Shown here in pieces: positions 34,955 through 44,758 of a DNA stretch of 64,000 bases; position 1 is the first letter of the stretch, and the number at the start of each line of letters is the position of its first letter. The stretch is from Saccharopolyspora flava. GTDB taxonomy: Bacteria; Actinomycetota; Actinomycetes; Mycobacteriales; Pseudonocardiaceae. The notes beneath the pieces were generated by a model. It saw only the letters and a program-made list of their open reading frames with translations, was not told the origin of the DNA and ran no database searches. The translations under genes were made by a program, and so were the position numbers. The stretch spans positions 515,959 to 579,958 of the forward strand of contig NZ_FOZX01000002.1 in NCBI RefSeq assembly GCF_900116135.1, written 5' to 3'.

Positions 34955-35257
34955 TCAGGTGATCGGGTCGTGGACGGTGACGAGCTTGGTGCCGTCCGGG
35001 AAGGTGGCCTCGACCTGCACGTCGTGGATCATCTCCGGCACGCCGTCGAGCACCTGGTCGGCGCGCAGCACCTCGCGTCCGCTCTGCATGAGCTCGGCGA
35101 CGGTGCGCCCGTCGCGAGCGCCCTCGGTGACGTGGTGGGTGATCAGCGCGATCGCTTCGGGGTGGTTGAGCTTGAGGCCGCGGTCCATCCGTTCGCGAGC
35201 CAGCTGCGCTGCGACGTAGACGAGGAGCTTGTCGCGCTCGTGCGGGGCGAGGTGCAT
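34955..35257 (-). CDS. ureA: Urease gamma subunit
   Basis: The 100-residue gamma subunit, exactly the usual length, starting [20 protein letters not shown] at an ATG preceded by AAGGATT. The motif [23 protein letters not shown] and the end [20 protein letters not shown] are diagnostic. It heads the ureABCFGD operon, so its upstream region (35258-35530) contains the operon promoter. Confidence 0.96.
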   Translation of the reverse strand: MHLAPHERDKLLVYVAAQLARERMDRGLKLNHPEAIALITHHVTEGARDGRTVAELMQSGREVLRADQVLDGVPEMIHDVQVEATFPDGTKLVTVHDPIT

Positions 35258-35530
35258 GCCTGAATCCTTAACACACCGCGCCGGGGCCAGCCCCCGATCG
35301 AGTGCCCGATTCGTCCTGATCGCCACGTTGCGAAACAACAATTTTTCCGGAATTTTTCCACGGGGAGCAAAAGCATCCATTCACCCCGCGTCAACTCATC
35401 TCGGAATTTTTTCCCACCCCGACTCCATTGCCGCTTCTTCCCCCAGCGGTGCACTGTGAGCGGACACCCCCGCCACGCAGCCCGCCCCAACCGCACGCGC
35501 GCACCCCAACGACGAGGAGACGAGGCAGTC
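35258..35530. promoter_or_regulatory. Divergent control region of urease operon and citA
   Basis: The 273 bases between the start codons include an AT-rich stretch at about 35325-35420 containing TTTTTCCGGAATTTTTCC and GGAATTTTTTCCC, inverted-repeat-like blocks unusual for this GC content. They are candidates for regulator binding; I could not match them securely to a GlnR or Nur consensus. Confidence 0.45.
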
Positions 35531-36643
35531 ATGAGCGAATTCCGCCCCGGTCTGGAAGGCGTCGTCGCCTTCCAGACCGAAATCGCCGAACCCGACCGCG
35601 ACGGCGGCGCGCTGCGCTACCGGGGCGTGGACATCGAGGACCTCGTGGGCACCGTCTCGTTCGGCGACGTCTGGACGCTGCTGGTGGACGGGACGTTCGG
35701 CGGCGGACTGCCGCTCGCCGAGGACCTCCCGCTGCCGGTGCGCACCGGTGACGTGCGCGCCGACGCCCAGGCGGCGCTGGCCATGACCGCACCCGCCTTC
35801 GGCTTCGAGCCGGTGCTCGACATCGAGCCCGAGCAGGTGCGCGAGCAGCTCGCGCGGGCCTGCTCGCTGGGCCTGTCCTACATCGCCCAGTCCGCGCGCG
35901 GCGACCAGACGCCGGTGCCGCACGCCCGCATCGCCGAGGCCACGACCACCACCGAGCAGTTCCTCACCCGGTGGCGCGGCGAGCCGGACCCGGCCCACGT
36001 GCAGGCCCTGGACGCCTACTGGGTGTCGGCGGCCGAGCACGGGCTCAACGCCTCAACCTTCACCGCCCGGGTCATCGCCTCCACCGGAGCCGACGTGGGC
36101 GCGAGCCTGTCGGGCGCGGTCGGCGCCATGTCCGGCCCGCTGCACGGCGGCGCCCCGGCCCGGGTGCTGCCGATGATCGAGGAGGTCGAGCGCACCGGCG
36201 ACGCCCGCCGCGTGGTGGCCGGCATCCTCGACCGCGGTGAGCGGCTGATGGGCTTCGGGCACCGCGTCTACCGCGCCGAGGACCCGCGCGCCCGCGTCCT
36301 GCGCAACACCTGCGACCAGCTCAAGGCCCCGCGCTTCGAGGTGGCCCGCGAGTTGGAGCAGGCGGCGCTGGCCGAGCTGCGGGAGCGGCGCCCCGACCGC
36401 CAGATCGAGACCAACGTGGAGTTCTGGGCCGCCGTGATCCTGGACTTCGCCGAGGTGCCCACGACGATGATGCCCTCGATGTTCACCGCCGCCCGCCTGG
36501 CCGGATGGTCGGCGCACGTCCTGGAGCAGAAGAAGACCGGGCGCCTGGTCCGGCCGTCGGCCCAGTACGTCGGCCCGGCCCCGCGCTCGCCGCAGGACGT
36601 CGCGGGCTGGGACACCGTCACCCCGGTCATCGCACCGGTGTGA
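35531..36643 (+). CDS. citA: Citrate synthase, short type
   Basis: A 370-residue citrate/methylcitrate synthase-family enzyme (MSEFRPGLEGVVAFQTEIAE). The catalytic set is present: SGPLHGGAPARV, MGFGHRVYRAEDPRA and NVEFWAAVILDFAEVP, where the final Asp is the base. It is about 60 residues shorter than GltA at 20871 and matches the second citrate synthase (CitA) of mycobacteria. ATG at 35531 with GAGG upstream is chosen over an open start at 35456. It shares a divergent control region with the urease operon and ends at a strong hairpin. Confidence 0.88.
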   Translation: MSEFRPGLEGVVAFQTEIAEPDRDGGALRYRGVDIEDLVGTVSFGDVWTLLVDGTFGGGLPLAEDLPLPVRTGDVRADAQAALAMTAPAFGFEPVLDIEPEQVREQLARACSLGLSYIAQSARGDQTPVPHARIAEATTTTEQFLTRWRGEPDPAHVQALDAYWVSAAEHGLNASTFTARVIASTGADVGASLSGAVGAMSGPLHGGAPARVLPMIEEVERTGDARRVVAGILDRGERLMGFGHRVYRAEDPRARVLRNTCDQLKAPRFEVARELEQAALAELRERRPDRQIETNVEFWAAVILDFAEVPTTMMPSMFTAARLAGWSAHVLEQKKTGRLVRPSAQYVGPAPRSPQDVAGWDTVTPVIAPV

Positions 36644-36651
36644 CGCCCCGG

Positions 36652-36679
36652 GGTGGGCCGGTCCGGTGACCGGCCCACC
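36652..36679 (+). terminator. Terminator of citA
   Basis: GGTGGGCCGGTC and GACCGGCCCACC form a perfect 12-bp stem with a CGGT tetraloop, 8 bases past the citA stop, followed by GGGGTTTACCTT. Confidence 0.8.
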
Positions 36680-36685
36680 GGGGTT

Positions 36686-36691
36686 TACCTT
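36686..36691 (+). promoter_or_regulatory. Leaderless -10 box (TACCTT) of SEC-C protein gene
   Basis: TACCTT is 6 bases before the GTG at 36698 and directly follows the citA terminator; no Shine-Dalgarno is present. Confidence 0.5.
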
Positions 36692-36697
36692 GACCGC

Positions 36698-39038
<2,341 letters not shown>

Positions 39039-39063
39039 TCGCGCTAGGCGGCCGTCGGGCGAC

Positions 39064-39080
39064 ATCCGCGACCTGCGGAT
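39064..39080 (+). terminator. Small hairpin after serC
   Basis: ATCCGC-GACCT-GCGGAT followed by TTCCCC, 26 bases past the stop. A larger pairing of CTGATCGCG (39035) with CGCGATCAG (39110) could enclose it. Confidence 0.5.
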
Positions 39081-39278
39081 TTCCCCGGCGGCCGTTGCCG
39101 TTTCGCGGTCGCGATCAGCGACGAAGTTGATCACGACGAGTGATAGTCGCAGGAGTTGAGTAGTTCAACTCATTCGCGCCGCCCGCGCGCATAGGGCAAG
39201 ATCGAAGCCGACAAGGCGACCAACGAACGACACGAGGACCCGGCGTGCCTCCCGCGTCAAGGCGGCGCGCCGGGTTAC

Positions 39279-39296
39279 TGTCACAGCTTGGTGACA
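39279..39296 (+). promoter_or_regulatory. Palindrome upstream of sepH
   Basis: TGTCAC-AGCTTG-GTGACA, perfect 6-bp arms, 26 bases before the sepH start. Position suggests an operator at the sepH promoter; the regulator is unknown. Confidence 0.5.
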
Positions 39297-39321
39297 TGTA
39301 GGTCGGCGGGAGGCTGGCGTG

Positions 39322-40254
39322 ATGCGAGCGCTGCGAGTGGTCGGGCTCGACGAGGACGGTGAATCCGTCATCTGCGAGGACCCGGAGAACGGTGAGCGAT
39401 TCACCGTGCCCGCCGACGAGCGGTTGCGCGCGGCTTCCCGCGGCGACCTCACCCGGCTGGGCCAGGTGCAGATCGAGATGGAGCAGCAGATGCGGCCGCG
39501 CGAGATCCAGGCCCGCATCCGCTCCGGGGCGTCCGTCGCCCAGATAGCGGCCACGTCGGGCCTGCCCGAGCACCGCATCGAGCGCTACGCCTACCCGGTG
39601 CTGCTGGAGCGCGCTCAGATCGCCGAGATGGCCCAGCGCGCCCACCCGGTCCGCGAGGACGGCCCCGACGTGCAGACGCTCGGCGAGGTCATCGCGCACA
39701 CCTTCGGGATGCGCGGCCACGAGTACACCGAGGCCAACTGGGACGCCTGGCGCGGCGACGACAACAAGTGGGTCGTGCAGCTGGCCTGGCAGGCCGGTCG
39801 CTCGGAGAACAGCGCGCACTGGGTGTTCCACCCGGGCGCGCACGGCGGCACCGTCGCCTCGCTCGACGAGCACGCGGTCGACCTGCTCGACCCGTCGCCG
39901 AACCGGCCGCTGCGCACGGTCCGCCCGGTCACCGAGCTGGCCCGCGAGGCCCTGCAGCTCGACCAGCAGCCGGCCTCCGCCCCGGCCGAGCCCGAGCCGG
40001 AGCCCGCGCTGCCGGAGGCCCCGGCGGCCCGCGCCGAGCCGACGCTGCAGCGCGTCGAGCCACCGGAACCCGAGCCCGCCGAACCGGCCGAGCCGACGCT
40101 GGACCTGGAAACCCCGGCGCCCGAGGAACCGGCCAAGCCCGAGACCGAGTCCGCCGAGGACACCAAGGCCGAGCCCAAGCGCAACGGCCGCAAGAGCCAT
40201 CCGATCGTGCCGTCGTGGGAGGACGTGCTGCTGGGCGTCCGCTCGCACCGCTGA
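39322..40254 (+). CDS. sepH: Septation protein SepH
   Basis: A 310-residue cell-division protein (DUF3071). SepH of Streptomyces and mycobacteria binds FtsZ and promotes its assembly. The N-terminal domain begins MRALRVVGLDEDGESVICED and contains the helix-turn-helix-like stretch LRPREIQARIRSGASVAQIAATSGLPEHRIERYAYPVL-type sequence at about 60-98; residues 210-295 are a long disordered Pro/Glu/Ala linker (EPEPEPALPEAP), and a short conserved C-terminal tail (HPIVPSWEDVLLGV) follows. GGCGGGAGG precedes; a GTG one codon earlier could also start. It converges on the DUF2537 gene with a shared terminator. Confidence 0.9.
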   Translation: MRALRVVGLDEDGESVICEDPENGERFTVPADERLRAASRGDLTRLGQVQIEMEQQMRPREIQARIRSGASVAQIAATSGLPEHRIERYAYPVLLERAQIAEMAQRAHPVREDGPDVQTLGEVIAHTFGMRGHEYTEANWDAWRGDDNKWVVQLAWQAGRSENSAHWVFHPGAHGGTVASLDEHAVDLLDPSPNRPLRTVRPVTELAREALQLDQQPASAPAEPEPEPALPEAPAARAEPTLQRVEPPEPEPAEPAEPTLDLETPAPEEPAKPETESAEDTKAEPKRNGRKSHPIVPSWEDVLLGVRSHR

Positions 40255-40270
40255 GCAGGATCACCGGACA

Positions 40271-40297
40271 ACGGCCAGGCCTTCGCGGCCTGGCCGT
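40271..40297. terminator. Bidirectional terminator between sepH and DUF2537 gene
   Basis: ACGGCCAGGCC and GGCCTGGCCGT form an 11-bp stem with a 5-base loop, followed on the plus strand by TCTTCGTTCT. Confidence 0.8.
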
Positions 40298-40306
40298 TCT
40301 TCGTTC

Positions 40307-40909
40307 TCAGCCGGGTCCGAGCAGGCTCAGCAGCCCGACGATCCAGGAGGCCACCAGACCCGCGGCGGTCCCGTACGCCACCCACCGCCACACCGGCACG
40401 TGGCGGCCCAGCCAGATCGAGGGCGCGAACCCGGCGGCGATGGCGATGTTGACGAACACCGCGAGGACGCCGCTGGCGTCGGCCAGTCCCTGGGTGACGA
40501 CGCTGAGCGTGACGGCCACGATCACCGCGATGACCGCGCTGATCGTCAGCCCGGTCCCCCACGGCGTCGGGTTCACCGGCGCGACCGGCCGCCCGCCGCG
40601 GCGGATCGCCTGCGCCGAACGCGGCCGCCCGATCTGCACGAGCTCGCCGCTGAACGGATCGACGTACCCGACGCGGCCACCGGTCTCGGCGGCGAGCCGC
40701 GTCGCCAGCTGCCGCCCGCGGCGGGACACGATCTCCCCGGTCTGCACCGAGTCGCCGCTGTTCACCAGCTCGGCCACACCGGCCCACTCGTGCAGGGCGG
40801 CGATCAGCACCTCAGGCAGTCGCAGCCGCGCCGGGTCGTACTCGGTCCCGTCGCCGCGCACCAGCACGGCCCGCCCGGAGCGGGCGTGCAGTTCCCAGCC
40901 GCCGTCCAT
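40307..40909 (-). CDS. DUF2537 membrane protein
   Basis: A 200-residue protein of the actinobacterial DUF2537 family (MDGGWELHARSGRAVLVRGD). The first 110 residues are soluble (LPEVLIAALHEWAGVAELVN...); the C-terminal half has three hydrophobic segments (ISAVIAVIVAVTLSVV, GVLAVFVNIAIAAGFA, AAGLVASWIVGLLSLLG). Its start shares one base with the stop of the SpoU methyltransferase (TGATG), so they are coupled. Function unknown; the neighbour SepH gene hints at no specific link. Confidence 0.75.
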   Translation of the reverse strand: MDGGWELHARSGRAVLVRGDGTEYDPARLRLPEVLIAALHEWAGVAELVNSGDSVQTGEIVSRRGRQLATRLAAETGGRVGYVDPFSGELVQIGRPRSAQAIRRGGRPVAPVNPTPWGTGLTISAVIAVIVAVTLSVVTQGLADASGVLAVFVNIAIAAGFAPSIWLGRHVPVWRWVAYGTAAGLVASWIVGLLSLLGPG

Positions 40910-41721
40910 CAGGTCCCGCTCAGCGCGTGGAAGGTGATGGCCCCGGCGGTGGCGACGTTGAGCGAATCGACCCCGTCCGCCATCGGGATGCGCACGGCGA
41001 CGTCGGCGGCGTCGATGGCCTCGTCGGTCAGGCCGGGCCCTTCGGAGCCGAGCAGGACGGCGACCTTCCCGCGATCCAGCCCGGCGTCGCGCAGCGGCCG
41101 GGAGTCGCCGCGCGGGGTGAGCGCGGCGATGCTGAACCCCTCGTCGCGGAGCATCTTCAGGTCGGCGGGCCAGGAGCCGAGGTGGGCGAAGGGCACCCGC
41201 AGCACGTGCCCCATCGACACCCGCACGCTGCGCCGGTAGAGCGGGTCGGAGCACCCGGCGCCGAGCAGCACGCCGTCGACGCCGAGCGCGGCGGCGTTGC
41301 GGAACAGCGCGCCGAGGTTCTCGTGATCGCCGATGCCTTCGAGCACGGCGAGCCGCTGCGCGCGGCCGATCAGCTCGGCGGGCTCGACGACCGGCGCCCG
41401 GTCGGCCACCGCCAGCACGCCGCGGTTGAGGTGGAACCCGACGACGCGGGCCATCACGTCGGCGTCGGTGACGTAGGCGGGCACGTCGAGCCCGGCGGTG
41501 GCCTCGGCGAGCTCCTCGATCCGGCGGCGCACCCCGAACAGCGCCCGCACCGGGTACGGCGAGGCGAGCAACCGCTCGACCACCACGACGCCCTCGGCGA
41601 TCACCAGCCCGCGCCCGCCCGGCCGGTCCGGCCTGCGATCCGCGCGGGACAGATCGCGGAAGTCGTCGACCCGAGGATCGTCGACGTCGCTGATCTCGAC
41701 CATCTCCGCCACGAACGGCAT
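40909..41721 (-). CDS. TrmH/SpoU-family RNA 2'-O-methyltransferase
   Basis: A 270-residue SPOUT methyltransferase that uses S-adenosylmethionine to methylate 2'-hydroxyls in rRNA or tRNA. The knot motifs are visible: LEGIGDHENLGALFRNAAALG (motif 1), KVAVLLGSEGPGLTDEAI (motif 2) and VRIPMADGVDSLNVATAGAI (motif 3). The N-terminal L30e-like substrate-binding domain covers about 20-105. It is the first gene of the pair with DUF2537. The exact RNA target is not predictable. Confidence 0.9.
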   Translation of the reverse strand: MPFVAEMVEISDVDDPRVDDFRDLSRADRRPDRPGGRGLVIAEGVVVVERLLASPYPVRALFGVRRRIEELAEATAGLDVPAYVTDADVMARVVGFHLNRGVLAVADRAPVVEPAELIGRAQRLAVLEGIGDHENLGALFRNAAALGVDGVLLGAGCSDPLYRRSVRVSMGHVLRVPFAHLGSWPADLKMLRDEGFSIAALTPRGDSRPLRDAGLDRGKVAVLLGSEGPGLTDEAIDAADVAVRIPMADGVDSLNVATAGAITFHALSGT

Positions 41722-42373
41722 TGTCCCATCCGCGCCGCGCGGGCCGATGACAGGAAGGTTCCCTTGCTCCCCGCGCGCCCGGCCCGGCGTGAGCGAAAGG
41801 TTCCCACGCGCTCCCCCGCCCGCGGCGGCGTGACAGGAAGGTTCCCTTGCTCGCGTCGCCCGTGACAGGAAGGTTCCCCTGCTCCGCCCCGGGCCGGGAT
41901 TCGGTGGGTGAAAGGGGGCCTTGTTGTTTTCGCCGTGGCGGGAGGTGTGGCGTTATGCACGATTTCGGATTCGGCTCGGGGGATTTGTTCAGACCTCGGC
42001 GTGCGGCGGTCGTGAGGAGTTCGCGAGCGCTGAACGTAAGTGGTGGGAAAGTTCTCGCCCCAACAGACGAGAGGGCGACGCTGCGTGATGCCGCGACCGT
42101 TCGGTTCTCGCAGGACCGGTCGTCGTCCGGTTTCGGCTCGGATTGGACCGATTGCCCGTGCGGGCAACACCGAACAGCGCGCGGGAATGCTCCCGGCGGC
42201 CCATTTCTCCGCGTTTCAGCGGAGCGGGAAAGTCCGAATGCCGTGCGGGTTCGCGGGGGTGGCGGCGTAGCGCGGCTGACACCGTTTTGGCCGCTGGCTA
42301 CGCAGGTGGGGATGTGTCACGGTGGTTCCCCCAGCGCTGGCCGCTGACGTGCTGCCGAAAAAGGGGAGACGGC
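41722..42373. other. Repeat-bearing spacer before the GCS2 gene
   Basis: About 650 bases with no supported gene. The first 160 hold the AAGGTTCCC repeats. At about 41906-41935 is a GTGAAAGGGGGCC...TTGTTTTCGCC stretch. The remainder to 42373 has weak codon bias and presumably contains the promoter of the glutamate-cysteine-ligase-like gene. Confidence 0.5.
41746..41885. repeat. Four copies of the AAGGTTCCC element
   Basis: GATGACAGGAAGGTTCCC at 41746, GTGAGCGAAAGGTTCCC at 41789, GTGACAGGAAGGTTCCC at 41830 and again at 41862, each followed by a C-rich tail ending near GCTC. Copies are 32-43 bases apart, upstream of the SpoU gene. Confidence 0.85.
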
Positions 42374-43870
42374 ATGGGACGGCACGTGGACGATCGATCC
42401 TTCAAACCGATTGATCGGCAACGCTATCGGAACAAGATGCAACGCGGACTGGACGCCCTGGCCCGCATGCTCGCCGATGGTGAATTCTCCTTCCCGCATC
42501 AACAGATGGGGCTGGAGATGGAATTGTGCTTGGTGGACGAGCGCATGCAGCCGTCGATGAACAACGTCGTGGTGCTGGAGAAAATCAGCGAAGCGATTTT
42601 CACCACCGAGCTGGGGCAGCAGAACATCGAGCTCAACGTCGAACCGCGGGTGCTGGCCGGCGACAGCGCGCTGCGCTTGGAGGAGGGCGTGCGGGCGGCG
42701 CTGCGGCGCGCCGACGCCGGGGCGCACGACGCGGGCGCGAAGATCGCGATGATCGGCGCGTTACCGACGCTGAGCAGCCTGCACTTCGACCCGTCGACGT
42801 TGACGAGCAATCCGCGCTACTCGGTGCTCAACGACCAGATCATCATGGCCCGCGGCGAGGAGATGCTGCTGGACATGGAGGGCGTTCCGCTGGCCGACGC
42901 GGGCCCGGAACGGCTGCGCTCCTACGCGGATTCGATCGCGCCGGAGTCGGCGTGCACGTCGGTGCAGCTGCACCTGCAGGTGGCGCCGGAGGACTTCGCG
43001 GCGCACTGGAACGCCGCCCAGTGCTTGGCGGGCGTGCAGGTCGCGATCGGCGCGAACTCCCCGTTCCTGCTGGGCAAGGCGCTCTGGCACGAGACGCGCA
43101 TCCCGCTGTTCCTGCAGGCCACCGACACCCGTCCGACGGAGCTGCGCAACCAGGGCGTGCGGCCGAGGGTGTGGTTCGGCGAGCGGTGGATCACCTCGAT
43201 CTTCGACCTGTTCGAGGAGAACGTCCGCTACTTCCCGGCGCTGCTGCCGGAGCCGGAGGAGGAGGACCCGGTCGCCGCGCTGGACAACGGTCGCGCCCCG
43301 AAGCTCAACGAGCTGCGGCTGCACAACGGCACGATCTGGCGCTGGAACCGCCCGGTCTACGACCTGGTCGAGGGCGTGCCGCACCTGCGGATCGAGAACC
43401 GGGTGCTGCCCGCGGGCCCGTCGGTGGTCGACATCGTGGCGAACGCGATGTTCTTCTACGGCGCGCAGCGGGCGCTGACCGAGCAGGACCGTCCACTCTG
43501 GACTCAGATGTCGTTCGCCGCGGCTGAGGAGAACTTCTACGCGGGCGCCCGGCACGGTTTCGACGCCCACCTGTACTGGCCGGGCGCAGGCTGGGTGACG
43601 CCGGACGAGCTGGTGCTGCGCCGCCTGCTGCCGATGGCCCACGAGGGTCTCGCCGCCTGCGGGGTGTCCGATGAGGCCCGCTCCCGATACCTGGGCGTCA
43701 TCGAGCAGCGCTGCCTGACCCGCCGCAACGGCGCGAGCTGGCAGCGGGACGCGGTGGCCCGGCTGGAGGCCGACGGCGCCGATCGGCATTCCGCGCTGAC
43801 GACGATGCTGCGCCGCTACATCGAGCTGGCCGATCACGGCGATCCGGTGCACAGCTGGCCCGCGGGCTGA
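42374..43870 (+). CDS. Glutamate-cysteine ligase family 2 protein
   Basis: A 498-residue member of the GCS2/carboxylate-amine ligase group. These enzymes join glutamate to an amine with ATP (gamma-glutamylcysteine synthetase-like). Visible motifs: GLEMELCLVDERMQP with Glu ligands of the metal site, QQNIELNVEPRVLAGDS, LHLQVAPEDFAAHWN, and ELRLHNGTIWRWNRPVYD. The ATG at 42374 has AAGGGGAG upstream. Since mycothiol rather than glutathione is the usual actinobacterial thiol, the real product may be another gamma-glutamyl compound; ergothioneine-type EgtA activity is possible but the gene lacks other egt neighbours. Confidence 0.75.
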   Translation: MGRHVDDRSFKPIDRQRYRNKMQRGLDALARMLADGEFSFPHQQMGLEMELCLVDERMQPSMNNVVVLEKISEAIFTTELGQQNIELNVEPRVLAGDSALRLEEGVRAALRRADAGAHDAGAKIAMIGALPTLSSLHFDPSTLTSNPRYSVLNDQIIMARGEEMLLDMEGVPLADAGPERLRSYADSIAPESACTSVQLHLQVAPEDFAAHWNAAQCLAGVQVAIGANSPFLLGKALWHETRIPLFLQATDTRPTELRNQGVRPRVWFGERWITSIFDLFEENVRYFPALLPEPEEEDPVAALDNGRAPKLNELRLHNGTIWRWNRPVYDLVEGVPHLRIENRVLPAGPSVVDIVANAMFFYGAQRALTEQDRPLWTQMSFAAAEENFYAGARHGFDAHLYWPGAGWVTPDELVLRRLLPMAHEGLAACGVSDEARSRYLGVIEQRCLTRRNGASWQRDAVARLEADGADRHSALTTMLRRYIELADHGDPVHSWPAG

Positions 43871-43904
43871 CACTCCGAGGGCACCTGTAGCCACACCTGA
43901 GCAA

Positions 43905-43921
43905 TTGCCATAGGGTGGCAA
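43905..43921 (+). promoter_or_regulatory. Nur-like nickel operator upstream of sod
   Basis: TTGC-N9-GCAA (TTGCCATAGGGTGGCAA), an extended TTGCCA/TGGCAA inverted repeat 35 bases before the sod GTG. The spacing equals the Nur box (TTGCAA-N5-TTGCAA type) that controls sodF in Streptomyces. It covers a TAGGGT -10 candidate. Confidence 0.6.
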
Positions 43922-43956
43922 CAACAAGATGGTGTCGACTACGGAGGGAGACTTCG

Positions 43957-44586
43957 GTGCCCGAGTACGTGCTGCCGGAGTTGGACTACGACTACGCGGC
44001 GCTGGAGCCGGCGATCTCCGGCGAGATCAACGAGCTGCACCACAGCAAGCACCACGCGACCTACGTCAAGGGCGCGAACGACACGATCGACAAGATCGCG
44101 GAGGCCCGCGACAAGGGCGACTTCTCCTCGATCGTCGGCCTGGAGACGACGCTGGCGTTCAACCTCGCCGGGCACTCGATGCACCTGGTGTGGTGGAAGA
44201 TCCTGTCCCCGAACGGCGGCGACAAGCCGACGGGCGAGCTGGCGGCGGCCATCGACCAGGACTTCGGCTCGTTCGACAAGTTCCGCGCCCAGATGGAGGC
44301 GGTGTCGACCACGATCCAGGGCAACGGCTGGGGCGTGCTGGCGTGGGACCCGGTCGGTCAGCGGCTGATCACCCAGCAGCTGCGCGACCACCACTCCAAC
44401 CTGTCGATCGCCACCACTCCCCTGCTGGTGTTCGACATCTGGGAGCACGCCTACTACCTGCAGTACCGCAACGTGAAGGCCGACTACGTCAAGCAGCTGT
44501 GGAACGTCGTCAACTGGGACGAGGTCGCCAAGCGCTTCGACGACGCCCGCAAGGGCCTCAACGGCCTGCGCCTGCCCACGGCGTGA
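43957..44586 (+). CDS. sodA: Superoxide dismutase, Fe/Mn family
   Basis: A 209-residue Fe/Mn superoxide dismutase that turns superoxide into oxygen and peroxide. Metal ligands are seen in [27 protein letters not shown], and [13 protein letters not shown] (Asp and His). [13 protein letters not shown] carries the Gly/Gln-type region. It is most like Streptomyces SodF/SodA enzymes; Fe versus Mn use cannot be told by eye. The GTG at 43957 with GGAGGGAG just upstream is the clear start. Nur-type control is suggested by the box at 43905, in which case nickel would repress it. Confidence 0.94.
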   Translation: MPEYVLPELDYDYAALEPAISGEINELHHSKHHATYVKGANDTIDKIAEARDKGDFSSIVGLETTLAFNLAGHSMHLVWWKILSPNGGDKPTGELAAAIDQDFGSFDKFRAQMEAVSTTIQGNGWGVLAWDPVGQRLITQQLRDHHSNLSIATTPLLVFDIWEHAYYLQYRNVKADYVKQLWNVVNWDEVAKRFDDARKGLNGLRLPTA

Positions 44587-44655
44587 CCCGATTTCCGCTG
44601 AAATCGCGGCCCGGCTCGGCGGTGAGTGCTCCGACAAGTTCTTGCCGCCGGTAAT

Positions 44656-44695
44656 GATCGAGCCCCGGTCTCCCGCAGGAGGCCGGGGCTCGATC
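44656..44695. terminator. Terminator between sod and MFS gene
   Basis: GATCGAGCCCCGG at 44656-44668 pairs with CCGGGGCTCGATC at 44683-44695, with an inner TCC/GGA step; between convergent genes. Confidence 0.8.
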
Positions 44696-44739
44696 TGTTC
44701 CCGAACTGACTACCGCTCCCACCACGAAGCGGACATGTA

Positions 44740-44758
44740 TTAGGTTAGCCTAACCTTG
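44740..44758. promoter_or_regulatory. IdeR/DmdR iron box at the 3' end of MFS gene
   Basis: TTAGGTTAGCCTAACCTTG matches the actinobacterial iron box TTAGGTTAGSCTAACCTAA at 17 of 19 positions. It overlaps the stop codon of the minus-strand MFS gene (44750-44752) and has no start codon downstream in either direction. Confidence 0.75.

Noticed and set aside
41955-42347. About 130-aa reading frame starting MHDFGFGSGDLF with a GGGAGG upstream
   Set aside because: Third-position GC bias is weak, composition is Arg/Ser-rich as in out-of-frame translation, and no family is recognisable.
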